Of a stretch of 64,000 bases of DNA, positions 13,773 through 27,144 are shown piece by piece. The DNA comes from Aristolochia californica (Eukaryota > Streptophyta > Magnoliopsida > Piperales > Aristolochiaceae). A model generated the notes under the pieces. It saw only the letters and a list, made by a program, of their open reading frames with translations, had not been told where the DNA came from and made no database searches. The position numbers were made by a program, and so were the translations under genes. Within the stretch, counting starts at the first letter, position 1. Every line of letters starts with the position of its first letter. The DNA lies in assembly GCA_029961685.1 (NCBI GenBank), contig JARWKL010000004.1, positions 23,565,610-23,629,609 on the forward strand, written 5' to 3'.

Positions 13773-14000
13773 GATGAAGGGAAAGTCAAAACTCAAGTTT
13801 TTATTTAAGAAAAAAGTATCCATCTAAAATGCAAATTCACAATGCACAAATGTAGAGAGAGATAATTCCAAAAAGTGTCTATAATTTTTAGGGATTGTAA
13901 ACTCTTTTTAATTTTTATATATCAAGTTCCACAATCGTTGGGAAAAGGGGGAGGAGGGGATTTTTAACATAGCGTTGACACCCAATCCATAAATCATTCC

Positions 14001-14070
14001 TTACAAAAATATACCTTGTTACACATGATAAATCATTACAAAAATATACGTTGTTACACATGATAAATCA
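14001..14070 (+). repeat. 35-bp direct tandem duplication inside a monomer
   Basis: 14001-14035 and 14036-14070 are the same 35-bp text beginning TTACAAAAATATAC and ending GATAAATCA, with one difference (ATACCTTG against ATACGTTG). This accounts for the 703-bp length of unit 13773-14475. With one mismatch in 35 it is much younger than the divergence between monomers. Confidence 0.95.
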
Positions 14071-14689
14071 CTTTATAATCATCTATGATCGTTAGGTCAT
14101 TTTTTTGTAAATGAGCAAAATAATGGCTTGTTTGACTCGGGTAAATATCCCACCGCACATTATCTTGGGAATTTAATGATATTAGCTTTAAAAGATTTGG
14201 ATCCATGTGTCTTTTGCATCTATAACATGTTTCAAGCTTGCATATCTATTTTTTAAAACATGTGTAGAAAAATCTCTTTCTTATAAAATTCCAAGCTATT
14301 AGGGTTGAAAAGTGGAATTTCCCAAACTTGGATAACAAAACTTTTTTGTTCATATGTGGTGTGAGAATAAATTTTCTTTATTGACATTTGTTATTGCTTT
14401 AAATTCTTTCCATACACAAACACTAAAATTTTCATTTTGTTGTGATCTATTTGCCTTTATCTCTTTTTTTTTATGAGAAGAAGGGAAAGTGAAAAATTAA
14501 ATTTTGATTTATGAAAAAAGTATACATCTAAAATGGAAATTCACAGTGCACAAATGTACAGAGAGATAATTCCAAAAAGTGTCTGTAATTTTTAGGGATT
14601 GTAAACACTTTTTTAGTTTTTATATATCTGGTTCTGCAATGGTCGGGAAAAGGGGGAGGTGAGATATTTTAATTGAGTGTTGACTCCCA

Positions 14690-14884
14690 ATCCATAAGTC
14701 ATTCCTTACAAAAATATAGCCCGTTACGCATGATAAATAACTTTACAATCATCCATGATCGTTAGGTCAGCTTTTTGTAAATGGGCCAAATAATGGCTTG
14801 TTTGACTTGGGTAAATATCCCATTGCACGTTCACTTGAAAATTTAATGTTAATCTCTTTAAAAGGTTTGGATCCATAGGTCATT
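14690..14884 (+). repeat. Internal direct motif pair, representative copy
   Basis: ATCCATAAGTCATT at 14690-14703 and ATCCATAGGTCATT at 14871-14884 differ at one position and lie 181 bp apart. A weaker relative, GATCGTTAGGTCAGC, begins near 14757. The pair recurs in most units, which may be a remnant of a shorter ancestral repeat. Confidence 0.6.
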
Positions 14885-14894
14885 TGCATCTTTA

Positions 14895-14933
14895 ACATGT
14901 TTCAAGCATGCATATCCCTTTTTTAAAACATGT
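14895..14933. other. Dyad symmetry element, representative copy
   Basis: ACATGTTT at 14895-14902 and AAACATGT at 14926-14933 are perfect 8-bp inverted arms separated by 23 bp that include the palindrome GCATGC. The element recurs in most monomers near +419 to +457. Dyad symmetries are a reported feature of some centromeric satellites that lack a CENP-B box; whether this one matters is inference. Confidence 0.65.
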
Positions 14934-15577
14934 GTAGAAAAATCTCTTTCTTATAAAATTCCGAGCTATTAGGTTTGAACCAGTGGAATTTTCCAAACTT
15001 AGATAACTAAACTTTTGGGTTCATTTGTGGTGCGTGAATAAATTTTCTTTACTTAAATTTGTTATTGCTTTAAATTCTTTCCATACATAAACTCTAAAAT
15101 TTTCACTTTGTTGTGATCTATTTACCTTTTATCTCTTTTTTTTGTTTATGAGATAAAGGGAAAGGGAAAACTCAAGTTTTGATTTAAGAAAAAAGTATAC
15201 ATCTAAAATGGAAATGCACAATGCAAAAATTTAGAGAAAGATAATTCGAAAAAGTGTCTGTAATTTTTAGGGATTGTAATTTCTTTTACGTTTTATATAT
15301 TAGGTTCTGCAAACGTCGGGAAAAGGGGGAGGTGGGGGATTTTTAACTAAGTGTTGACTCCCTATCCATAAGTCATTTCTTAAAAAAATATAGCCAGTTA
15401 CTTATGATAAATCACTTTACAATCCTCTATGATCGTTAGGTCAGTTTTTTGTAAAACGGCAAAATAATGGCTTGTTTGACTCGGGTAAATATCCCACCGC
15501 ATGTTCACTTGGGAATTTATTGTTATTCTCTTGAAAAGGTTTGGATCGATAGGTCTTTTGATTCTTTAACCTGTTTC

Positions 15578-15643
15578 AAGCTTGCGTATCTATTTTCTAA
15601 AATATGTGTAAAGCATGCATATCCATCTTTTAAAACATATGTT
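15578..15643 (+). repeat. 33-bp diverged tandem duplication inside a monomer
   Basis: 15578-15610 (AAGCTTGCGTATCTATTTTC onward) and 15611-15643 (AAGCATGCATATCCATCTTT onward) are two copies of the segment around the dyad. They differ at eight of 33 positions. It explains the 705-bp unit 15152-15856. The divergence suggests slightly out-of-register joining of two different monomers rather than recent slippage. Confidence 0.85.
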
Positions 15644-16529
15644 GAAAAATCTCTTTCTTAAAAATTCCGAGCTATTAGGGTTGAACTAGTGGAATTTTCC
15701 AAACTAGGTTAACAAAACTTTTCTGTTCATTTGTGGTGTGTGAATAAAATTTCTTTATTTACATTTTTTATTGTTATAAATTATTTCCATACATAAACTC
15801 TAAAATTTTAATTTTGTTGTGATCTATTTGCCATTTATCTCTTTTTTCTTTTATGAGATGAAGTGAAAGAGAAAACTCAAGTTTTGATTTAAGAAAAAAG
15901 TATACAACTAAAATGGAAATGCACATTGCACAAATGTAGTGAGAGATAATTCAAATATGTGTCTGTAATTTTTAGGGATTGTAAACTCTTTTTAGTTTTT
16001 ATATATCAGGTTTTGCAATCGTCGGGAAAAGGGGGAGGCAAGGGATTTTTAACTGAGTGTTGACTCCCAATCCAAAATTCATTCCTTAAAAAAAATTTCC
16101 CATTACCCATGATAAATCACTTTGCAATCATCTATGATCGTTAGGTCAACTTTTTGTAAATGGGCAAAAAATGGCTTGTTTGAATCGGGTAAATATCCTA
16201 CCGCACGCTCACTTGGGAATTTATTAATATTCTCTTTAAAAGGTCTGAATCCATAGGTCATTTGCATCTTTAACATGTATCAAGCATGCATATCTATTTT
16301 TTAAAACACGTGTAGAAAAATCTCTTTCTTATAAACTTTCGATCTATTGGGATTGAACAAGTTGAATCTTCCCAAACTTGGGTAAAAAAAGTTTTGTGTT
16401 TATTTGTAGTGTGTGAATAAATTTTCTTTACTTACATTTGTTATTTCTTTAAATTGTTTCCAAACCAAAACTCTAAAATTTTCATTATGTTGTGATCTAT
16501 TTGCCTTTTATCTCTTTTTTAGTCTACGA

Positions 16530-17750
16530 GACGAAGGGAAAATGAAAACTCAAGTTTTGATTTAAGAAAAAAATATACATCTAAAATGGAAATGCACAAT
16601 GCACGAATGTAGAGAGAGATAATTCCAAAAAGTTTCTGTAATTTTTAAGGATTGTAAACTCTTTTTAGTTTTTATATATCAGGTTTAGCAATCGTCGGGA
16701 AAAGGGGAGTGTTGACTCCCAATCCATAAGTCATTCCTTTAAAAAGTATTGCCCATATATGGATGATAAATCACTTTACAATCATCTATGATCGTTAGGT
16801 CAGCTTTTTGTAAATGGGCAAATTAATGGCTTATTTGACTGAAGTAAATGTCCCACCGCACGTTCACTTGGGAATTTAATGTTATTCTCTTTAAAAGGTT
16901 TGGATACATAGGTCATTTACGTATTTGACATTTTTCAAGCATACATATCCATTTTTTAAGACATGTATAGAAAAATCTATTTCTTATAACATTCCGAGAT
17001 ATTAGGGTTGAACTAGTGGAATTTTCCCAAACCTGGATAACAAAACTTTTGTGTTCATTTGTGGTGTCTGAATAAATTTTCTTTACTTAAAGTTATACTA
17101 TAAAAATTTTATTTTTTTGTGATCTATTTGCCTTTAATCTCTTTTTTTGTTAACGAGATGAAGGGAAAGTGAAAACTCAAGTTTTGATTTAAGAAAAAAG
17201 TATACATCTAATATGGAAATACACTTTGCACAAATGTAGAGTGAGATAATTCTAAAAAGTGTCTGTAATTTTAACTGAGTGTTGACTCCCAATCCAAAAG
17301 TCTTTCCCTACAAAAATATAGCCCGTTACACGTGATAAATCACTTTACAATCATCTATGATCGTTAGGTCAGCTTTTTGTAAATGGGTAAAATGATGGTG
17401 TAAACAATTCGGGTAAATATCTCACTGCCCGTTCACTTGGGAATTTATTGTTATTCACTGTAAAATGTTTGGATCCATAGGTTATTTGTCTCTTTAACAT
17501 GTTTCAAGATTGCATATCCAGTTTTAAAGCATGTGTAGAAAAATCTCTTTCTTATAAACTTCCAAGCAAGGGTTGAACTAGTGGAATTTTCCCAAACTTG
17601 GATAACAAAACTTTTGTGTTCATTTGTGGTGTGTGAATAAATTTTATTTACTTAAATTTTTTCTTGCTTTAAATTCTTTCCATACATAAACTCAAAAAAT
17701 TTCATTTTGTTGTGATGTATTTGCCCTTTTTTCTATGTTTTTGTTTACGA
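16530..17750 (+). repeat. Region around two units that lost the G-rich box
   Basis: In the unit starting at 15857 the G-rich box is cut short: at 16697-16709 GGGAAAAGGGGAG passes directly to TGTTGACTCCC, losing about 20 bp through a GAG microhomology. In the unit starting at 17157 (594 bp) the text passes from CTGTAATTTT to AACTGAGTG near 17267-17277, losing about 80 bp that include the whole box. The unit between them (16530) ends with a further deletion near 17090-17105, where CTTAAAGTTATACTATAAAA replaces the usual tail. Confidence 0.8.
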
Positions 17751-20700
17751 GATGAAGGGAAAGTGAGAACTCAAGTTTTGATTTATGAAAAATGTAAACA
17801 TCTAAAATGGAAAATCACAATGCACAAATATAGAGAGAGATAATTCAGAAAATTTTCTGTAATTTTTAGGGATTGTAAACTCCTTTTAGTTTATATATAT
17901 CAGGTTCTGCAATCGTCGGGAAAAGGGTGAGGTGGGGGACTTTTAATTGAGTGTTGACTCCCAATCGATAACTCATTCCTTAAAAAAATATAGCCTATTA
18001 TACATGTTAAATCACTTTACAATCATCTATGATCATTAGGTTTGCTTTTTGTAAATGGGCAAAATAATGGCTTATTTGACATGGGTAAATATACCACTGC
18101 ACATTCACATGGGAATTTAATGTTATTCTCTTTAAAGGGTTTGGATCCAAAGGTCATTTGCATCTTTAACAAGATTCAAGCATGCATATCCATTTTTTAA
18201 AACATGTGCAGAAAAATCTCTTTTCTTATAAAATTACGAGCAAATATGGTTAAACTAGTGGAATTTTCCGAAACATGATAATAAAACTTTTGTGTTCATT
18301 TGTCGTGTGTAAATAAATTTTCTTTATTTAAATTTGCTATTTCTTTAAATTATTTCCATACATAAACTCTAATATTTTCATTTTGTTGTGGTCTATGAGC
18401 CTTTTATCTCTTTTTATGTTTACGAGATGAAGGAAAAGTAAAAAGACAAGTTTTGATTTAAGAAAAAAGTATATATCTAAAATGGAAAAGCACAATGCAC
18501 AAATGTGGAGAGAGATAATTCCAAAAAGTGCCTATAATTTTTAGGGATTGTAAAATCTTTTTAGTTTATATGTATCAGGTTCTGCAATCGTCGCGAAAAG
18601 GGGGAGGCGGGGGATTTTTAACTGAATGTTGACTCCAAATCCATAAGTCATTCCTTACAAAAATATAGACTGTCACATATGTTAAATAATTTTACTATCA
18701 TCTATGATCGTTAGGTAAGCTTTTTGTCAATGGGCAAAATAATGGCTTGTTTGACTCGGGTAAATATCCCACCGAATGTTCACTTAGGAATTTAATGTTA
18801 TTATCTTTAAAAGGTTTGGATCCATAGGTCATTTGTATCTTTAACATGTTTCAAGCATGCTTATCCATTTTTAAAAACATGTGTAGAAAAATCTTTTTCT
18901 TATAAAATTCCGAGCTATTAGGCTGTAACTAGTGGAATTTCCCAAACTTGGATAACAAACCTTTTGTGTTCATTTGTGGTGTGTGAATAAATTTAATTTA
19001 CTTACATTTGTTATCACATTAAATTTTTTCCTTACATCAACTCTAAAATTTTCATTTTGTTGTGATCTATTTGCCGTTTATCTCTTTTTTTGTTTACGAT
19101 GTGTAGGGAAAGTAAAAACTCCAGTTTTGATTTAGGAAAAAAGTATACATCTAAAATTGAAATGCACAATGGTCAAATTTAGAGAGAGATGAATGAAAAA
19201 AGTGTCTGTAATTTTTAGGGATTGTAAACTATTTTTAATTTTTATATATCAAGTTCTGCAATCATCGGGAAAATGGGGAGGCGGGGGATTTTTAACTTAG
19301 TGTTCACTCCCAATCCATAAATCATTCCTTACAAAAATATAGCCCGTTACACATGATAAATCACTTTACAATCATCTATGATCGTTGGGACTGCTATTCG
19401 TAAATGGGCATAATAATGGCTTGTTTGACTTGGGTAAATATCCCATTGCACGTTCACTTGGAAATTTAATGTTATTACCTTTAAAAGGTTTGGATCCATA
19501 GCTCATTTGCATCTTTAACTTGTTTCAAGCATGCATTGCCATTTTTTAAAACTTGTCAAGCAAAATCACTTTCATAAAAAATTTCGAGCTACAAGGGTTG
19601 AACAAGTGGAATTTCCCAAACTTGGATAACAAAACTTTTCTGTTCATTTGTGGTGTGTAAATAAATTTTTTTTACTTACATTTGTTATTTCCTTAAATTC
19701 TTTCCATACATAAACTCTAAAATTTTCATGTTGTTGTGATCTATTTCCCTTTTATCTCTTTTTTTGTTTACGAGATGAAGGGAAAGTGAAAACTCAAGTT
19801 TTGATTTAAGAAAAAAATATACATATAAAATGGAAATGCACAATGCACAAATGTAGAGAGAGATAAATCCAGAAAGTGTCTGTAATTTTTAGGGATTGTA
19901 AAATATTTTTAGCTATTATATATCAGGTTTTGCAATCGTCGGGAAAAGGGGGAGTCGGGGAATTTTTAACTGAGTGTTGACGCCCAATCCATCTGTCATT
20001 CCTTACAAAAATATAGCCCGTTACGCATGATAAGTCACTCTACAATCATCTATGATCGTTAGGTAAGTTTTTTGTAAATGGGCAAAATAGTGGCTTGTTT
20101 GACACCAGTAAATATCCCACCGCACTTTCACTTGGGAATTTAATGTTATTCTCTTTAAAAGGTTTAGATCCATAGGTCATTTGCATCTATAGCATGTTTC
20201 AAACATGCATATCCATTTTTTAAAACATATGTAGAAAAATCTCTTTCTTAAAAAATTCCGAGCTATTAGGGTTGAATTAGTGGAATTTCCCAAGCTTGGA
20301 TAACAAAACTTTTGTGTTCATTTGTGGTGTGTGAATAAATTTTATTGACGTACATTTGTTATTGCTTTAAATTATTTCCATTATTAAACTCTAAAATTTT
20401 CATTTCGTTGCGATCTTTTTTGCCTTTTATCTCTTGTTTTGTTTACGAGATGAAGGGAAAGTGAAAACTCAAGTTTAGATTTAAGAAAAAAGTACACATC
20501 TAAAACGGAAATGCATAATGCAGAAATGTAGAGAGAGATAATTCCAAAAAGTGTCTATAATGTTTAGGGATTGTAAACTCTTTTTAGTTTTAATATATCA
20601 GATTCTGCAATCGTCGGGAAATGGGGGAGGCTTGGGATTTTTAACTGAGTGTTTACTCCCTATCCATAAGTCATTCCTTACAAAAATATTGCCCGTTATG

Positions 20701-23700
20701 CATGATAAATCACTTTACAATCATCTGCGATAGTTAGGTCAGCTTTTTGTAAATGAGCAAAATAATGGCTTGTTTGACTCGGGTAAATATCCCACCGCAC
20801 ATTCACTTGGGGATTTAATGTTATTCTCATTAAAAGGTTTGGATCCATTGGACATTTGCATCTTTAATATGTTTCAAGCATGCCTATCCATTTTTTAAAA
20901 CATGTGTAGAAAAATTTCTTTCTTATAAAATTCAATGCTTTTAGTTTTGAACGAGTGGAATTTTCCCAAACTTGGATAACAAAACATTTGTGTGCATTTG
21001 TGGTGTGTGAATATATTTTTTTTTCTAATGTTTTTTATTGCGTTAAATTCATTCCATACATAAACTCTAAAATTTTCATTTTGTTGTGATCTATTTGCCT
21101 TTTATCTCTTTTTTTGAGATGAAGGGAAAGTGAAAACTATAGTTTTGATTTAAGAAAAAAGTATACATCTAAAATGGAAATGCACAATGCACAAATGGAG
21201 AGAGAGATAATTCCTAAAAGTATTTGTAAATTTAAGGGATTGTAAACTTTTTTCTGTTTTTATATATCAGGTTCTGCAATCGTCGAAAAAAGGGGGAGGC
21301 GGGGGATTTTTAACTTAGTGTTGACTCCCAATCCATAAGTCATTCCTTACAAAAATATAGCCCGTTACACATGATAAATCACTTTTACAATCATCTATGA
21401 TCGTTAGGTCAGATTTTTGTAAATGGGCAAAATAATGGCTTGTTTCACTCGGGTAAATATCCACCACACGATCACTTGAGAATTTAATGTTATTCTCTTT
21501 AAACAGTTTGGATCCATAGGTCATTTGCATCTTTAACATGTTTCAAGCATGCATATCCATTTTTAAAAACATGTGTAGAAAAATCTCTTTCTTATAAAAT
21601 TTCGAGCTATTAGGGTTGAACTAGTGGAATTTCCCAAACTTGGTTAACAAAACTTTTGTGTTCATTTGTGGTGTGTGAAAAAAATTTCTTTACTAACATT
21701 TGTTATTGATTTAAATTATTTCCATACATAAACTCTAAAATTTTCATTTTGTTGTGATCTATTTGCCTTTAATCTCTTTTTTTTTTTTACAAGATGAAGG
21801 GAAAGTGAAAATGCAAGTTTTGATTTAAGAAAAAGGATACATCAAAAATGGAAATGCACAATGCACAAATATAGAGAGAGATAATTCCAAAAAGTGTCTA
21901 TAATTTTTAGGGATTGTAAACTTATTTTTAGTTTTTATATATTAGGTTTTGCAATCGTCGGGAAAAAGGCAACGAGGGGGATTTTTAACTGAGTGTTGAC
22001 TCCCAATTCATAAGTCATTCCTTACAAAAATATAGACTGTTACGCATGATAAATCACTTTAAAATCATCTATAACCATTAGGTCAACTTTTTGTAAATGG
22101 GTAAAATAATGGCTTGTTTGACTCGGGGAAATATCCCACCGAACGTTCACTTGGGAATTTAATGTTATTATATTTAAAAGGTTTAGATCCATAGGTCATT
22201 TGAATCTTTAACGTGTTTCAAGCATGCATATCCATTTTTAAAAACGTGTAGAAAATCTCTTTCTGATAAAATTCCGAGCTATTAAGGTTGAACTAGTGGA
22301 ATTTCCCAAACTTGGTTAACAAAACTTTTGTGTTCATTTATGGTGTGTGAATAAATTTTTTTTACTTACATTTGTTATTGCTTTAAATTCTTTCCATACA
22401 TAAACTCTAAAATTTTCATTTTGTTGTGATCTATTTCCCATTTATCTCTTTTTTTGTTTACGAGATGAAGGGAAAGTGAAAATTCAATTTTAAATTTAAG
22501 AAAAAAGTATACATCTAAAATTGAAATGCTCAATGCACAAATGTAGAGAGATAATTCCATAAAGTGTCTGTAATTTTTAGCGATTGTAAACTCTTTTTGA
22601 TTTTGATTTATCAAGTTCTGCATTTGTCAGGGAAAGGGGCAGTTGGAGGATTTTTAACTGAGTTTTGACTGCCAATCCATAAATCATTCGTTACAAAAAT
22701 ATTGCCCGTTACACATGATAAAATAATTTACAATCATCTATGATCGTTAGGTCAGCCATTAGTAAATGGGCAAAATAATGGCTTGTTTGGCTTGGGTAAA
22801 TATCCTACCACACGTTCACTTGGGAATTTAATGTTATTATCTTCAAAAGGTTTGGTTCCGTAGGTCAATGGCATCTTTAACATGTTTTAGGCATGTATAG
22901 CCATTTTTAAAAACATGTGTAGAAAAATCTCTTTCTTATAAAATTCCGAGCTATAATGGTTGACCAAATGGAATTTCCCAAACTTGGATAACAAAAATTT
23001 TGTGTTCATTTTTGGTGTGTGAATAATTCTTTTTTTCTTAGATTTTTTATTGCTTTAAATTCTTTCCAATCATAAACTCTAAAATTTTCATTTTGTTGTG
23101 ATCTATTTGCCTTTTATCTCTTTATTTTTTTACAAGATAAAGGGAAAGTGAAAACTCAAGTTTTGATTAAAGAAAAAATTGTACATCTAAAATGGAAATG
23201 CACAATGCCAAAATGTAGAGTGAGATAATACCAAAAAGTGTCTGTAATTTTTAGGGATTGTAAATTATTTTTAGTTTTTATATATCGGGTTTTGCAATCG
23301 TCGGGAAAAGGGGGAGTCGTGGGATTTTTAACAGAGTGTTGACGCCCAATCCGTAACTCATTTCTTACAAAAATATAGCTCGGTACGCATGATAAATCAC
23401 TTGACAATCATCTATGATCGTTAGGTCTGCTTTTCGTAAATGGGCAAAATAATGGCTTGTCTGACTCGGGTAAATATCCCACCGCACCTTCACTTTGGGA
23501 ATTTAATGTTATTCTCTTTAAAAGTTTGGATCCATAGGTCATTTGCATCTTTAACATGTTTCAAGCATGCATATCCATTTTTTAAAACATATCTAGAGAA
23601 ATCTCTTTCTTAAAAAATTCTGAGCTTTTAGGGTTGAACTAATGGAATTTCCCAAGCTTTGTTCACAAAAATCTTGTGTTCATTTGTGGTGTGTGAATAA

Positions 23701-24989
23701 ATTTTATTTACTTACATTTTTTATTGCCTTAAATTCTTTCCATACATAAACTCTTAAATTTACATTTTTTTGTGATTTATTTGGCTTTTATCTCTTTTTT
23801 TGTTTACGAGATGAAGGGAAAGTGAAAGCTCATGTTTTAATTTAAGAAAAAAGTATACATCTAAATTGGAAATGCACAATGCGCAAATTTTGAAAGAGAT
23901 AATTCCAAAAAGTGTTTGAAATTTTTAGGGATTGTAAACTCTTTTTAGTTTTTTTATATCAGGTTCGGCAATTGTCGGTAAAAGAGGGAGGCGTGAGATT
24001 TTTAACTGAGTGTTGAGTCCCAATCCGTAATTCATTCCTTACAAAAATATAGCCCGTTACGCATGATAAATCACTTTACAATCATCTATGATCATTTGGT
24101 TAGATTTTTATAAATGGGCAAAATAGTGGCTTGTTTCACTAGGGTAAATATCCCATCGCATGTTCACTTGGGAATTTAATGTTATTCTCTTTAAAAGGTT
24201 TGGATCCATAGGTCATTCCCATCTTTAACTTGTTTAAAGCATGTATATTCATTTTTTAAAACATGTAGAAAAATCTCTTTCTTAGAAAATTCCGAGCTAT
24301 TAGGGTCGAACAAGTGGAATTTTCCCAAACTTGGATAACAAAAAACTTTAGTGTTCATTTGTGGTGTGTGAATAAATTTTTTTTACTTACATTTTTTATC
24401 GCTTTAAATTCTTTCCATACATAAACTCTAAAATTTTCATTTTGTTGTGATCTATTTGCCTTTTTATATATTTTTTTGTTTACGAGTAGAAGGGAAAGAG
24501 AAAACTCTAGTTTTGATTTAAGAAAAAAGTATACATCAAAAACGAAAATGTACAATGCACAAATGTAGAGAGAGATAATTCCAGAAAGTGTCAGTAAGTT
24601 TTATGGATTGTAAACTCTTTTTAGTTTTTAAATATCAGGTTCTGTAATCATCGGGAAAAGGTGGAGGCAGGGGATTTTAAACTGAGTCTTGACTCCCAAT
24701 CCATAAGTCATTCCTTACAAAAGTATAGCTCGTTATGCTTGATAAATCACTTACAATCATCTATGATCGTTAGGTCAACTTTTTGTAAATGGGAAAAATA
24801 ATGGCTTGTTTGACTCGGGTAAATATCCCTCCACACGTTCATTTCGGAATTTAATTTTATTCTATTCAAAAGGTATGGATGCATAGATCATTGGCATGTT
24901 TAACATGTTTCAAGCATTCATATCCATTTTTTAAAACATGTGTAGAAAAATATATTTCTTATAAAATTCCGAGCTATTAGGGTTGAACT

Positions 24990-25040
24990 AGTGGAATTTC
25001 CCAAACTTGGATAACAAAATTTTCTTTACTTACATTTGTT
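24990..25040 (+). repeat. 38-bp deletion in unit 24486-25124
   Basis: GGATAACAAAA is followed directly by TTTTCTTTACTTAC near 25010-25030. The ACTTTTGTGTTCATTTGTGG segment and part of what follows are missing, so the unit is 639 bp. The same joint is present in copy B near 47657-47677. Confidence 0.8.
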
Positions 25041-27144
25041 ATTGCTTTAAATTCTTTCCATACATAAACTCTAAAATTTTCATTTTGTTGTGATCTATTT
25101 GCCTTTTCTCTTTTTTTTTTACGAGATGAAGGGAAAGTGAAAGCTCAAGTTTTTATTTAAGAAAAAGGTATATCTAAAATGGAAATGCCAAATGAAAAAA
25201 TGTAGAGAGAGATAATTCTAAAAAGTCTCAATAATTTTTATGGATTGTAAACTCTTTTTAGTTTTTTAATATTAGGTTCTGCAAAGGTGGGGAAAAGGGG
25301 AAGGCGGGGGATTTTTAATTGAGTGTTGACTCCCAATCCACAAGTCATTCCATACCAAAATAAAGCTCGTTACGCATGATAAATCACTTTAAAATCATCT
25401 ATAATCGTTAGGTCAGCTTTGGTAAATAGGCAAAATAATGGCTTGTTTGACTCGGGTAAGTATCCCACCGCACGGTCACTTGAGAATTTAATATTATTCT
25501 CTTTAAAAGGTTTCGATCCATAGATCATTTGCATCTTTAACATGTTTCAACCTTGCATATCCATTTTTTAAAACATGTATAGAAAAATCTCTTTCTTATA
25601 AAATTTCGAGCTATTAGGGTTGAAATAGTGGAATTTCCAAAACTGGATAAGAAAACTTTTGTGTTCATTTGTGGTGAGTGAATAAATTTTCTTTACTTAC
25701 ATTTGTTATTGCTTTCAATTATTTCCATACATAAACTCTAAAATTTTCATTTTGTTGCGATCTATTTGCCTTTTATGTCTTTTTTTGTTTACGAGATGAA
25801 GGCAAAGTGAAAACTCAAGTTTTGATTTAAGAAAAAAGTATATATCTAAAATGGAAATGCACAATGCACAAACGTAGAGAAAGATAATTCCAAAAAGTGT
25901 CGGTAAATTTTTGGAATTGTAAACACTTTTTAGTTTTTATATATCAGGTTCTGCAATCGTCGGGAAAAGGGGGAGGCTGGGGAATTTTAACTGAGTGTTG
26001 ACTCCCAATCCATAAGTCATTCCTTACAAAAATATAGCCAGTTACGCATGATAAATCACTTTACAATCATCTATGATTTTTAGCTCAACTTTTTGTAAAT
26101 GGACAAAATAATGGCTTGTTTGACTCGAGGAAATATCCCACCGCACGTTGACTTTGGAATTTAATGTTATTATCGTTTAATGGTTTGGATCCATAGGTCA
26201 TTTGCATCTTTAGCATGTTTCAAGCATGCATATCCATTTTTTGAATCATGTCTAGAAAAATATTTTCCTTATAAATATCTAAGTTGTTAGGGTTGAACAA
26301 GTGGCATTTCCCAAACTTGGATAACAAAATTTTTGGGTTCGTTTGTGGTGTGTGAATAAATTTTATTTACTTAAATTTTTTATTGCTTTAAATTCTTTCC
26401 ATACATAAACTCTAAAATTTTCATTTTGTTGTGATCTATTTTCCTTTAATCTCTTTTTTTTTTTTACGAGATGAAGGGAAAGTGAAAGCTCAAGTTTTAA
26501 ATTAAGAAAAAAGTATACATCTCAAATGGAAATACACAATGCAAAAATGTAGAGAGAGATAATTCCAAAAAGTGTCTGTAATTTTTAGAGATTGTAAACT
26601 CTTTTTAGTTTTTATATATTAGGTTCAGCAATCGTCAGAAAAGGGGGAGGTGGGGGAATTTTAACTGAGTGTTGAATCTCAATCCATAAGTCATTCCTTA
26701 CAAAAAATATAGTCCGTTATGTATGATAAATCACTTTACAATCCTCTATGATATTTATTTCAGCTTTTTGTACATGGGCAAAATAATGTCTTGTTTGACT
26801 CGGGTAAATATCCCACCGTACGTTCACCTGGGAATTTAATATTATTCACTTTAAATGATTTGGATCAATAGGTCATTTCCATATTAAACATGTTTCAAGC
26901 ATGCATATCCATTTTTTAAAACATGAGAAGAAAAATATCTTTCTTATAAAATTTCGAGCTATTAGAGTTGAACAATTAGAATAACCAAAACTTGGATGAC
27001 AAAACTTTTTCGTTCATTTGTGGTGTGTGAATAAATTTTCTTTACTTGCATTTTCTATCGCTTTAAATTCATTCCGTACATGAACTGTAAAATTTTCATT
27101 TTGTTGTGATCTATTTGTCGGTTATATCCTTTTTTTGTTTACGA

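Larger units (their letters stand above)
1..21557 (+). repeat. Left part of array, outside the large duplication (about 33 units)
   Basis: Unit starts at 661, 1300, 1942, 2606, 3276, 3951, 4603, 5275, 5932, 6587, 7258, 7463, 8112, 8785, 9449, 9901, 10573, 11249, 11907, 12500, 13175, 13773, 14476, 15152, 15857, 16530, 17157, 17751, 18426, 19099, 19774, 20449 and 21118. Bases 1-660 are a unit lacking only its first bases. Short units (205, 452, 593, 594 and 598 bp) carry internal deletions; long ones (703 and 705 bp) carry small internal duplications. Neighbours differ by many scattered substitutions, so this part is an older, diverged array. It contains no gene. Confidence 0.93.
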
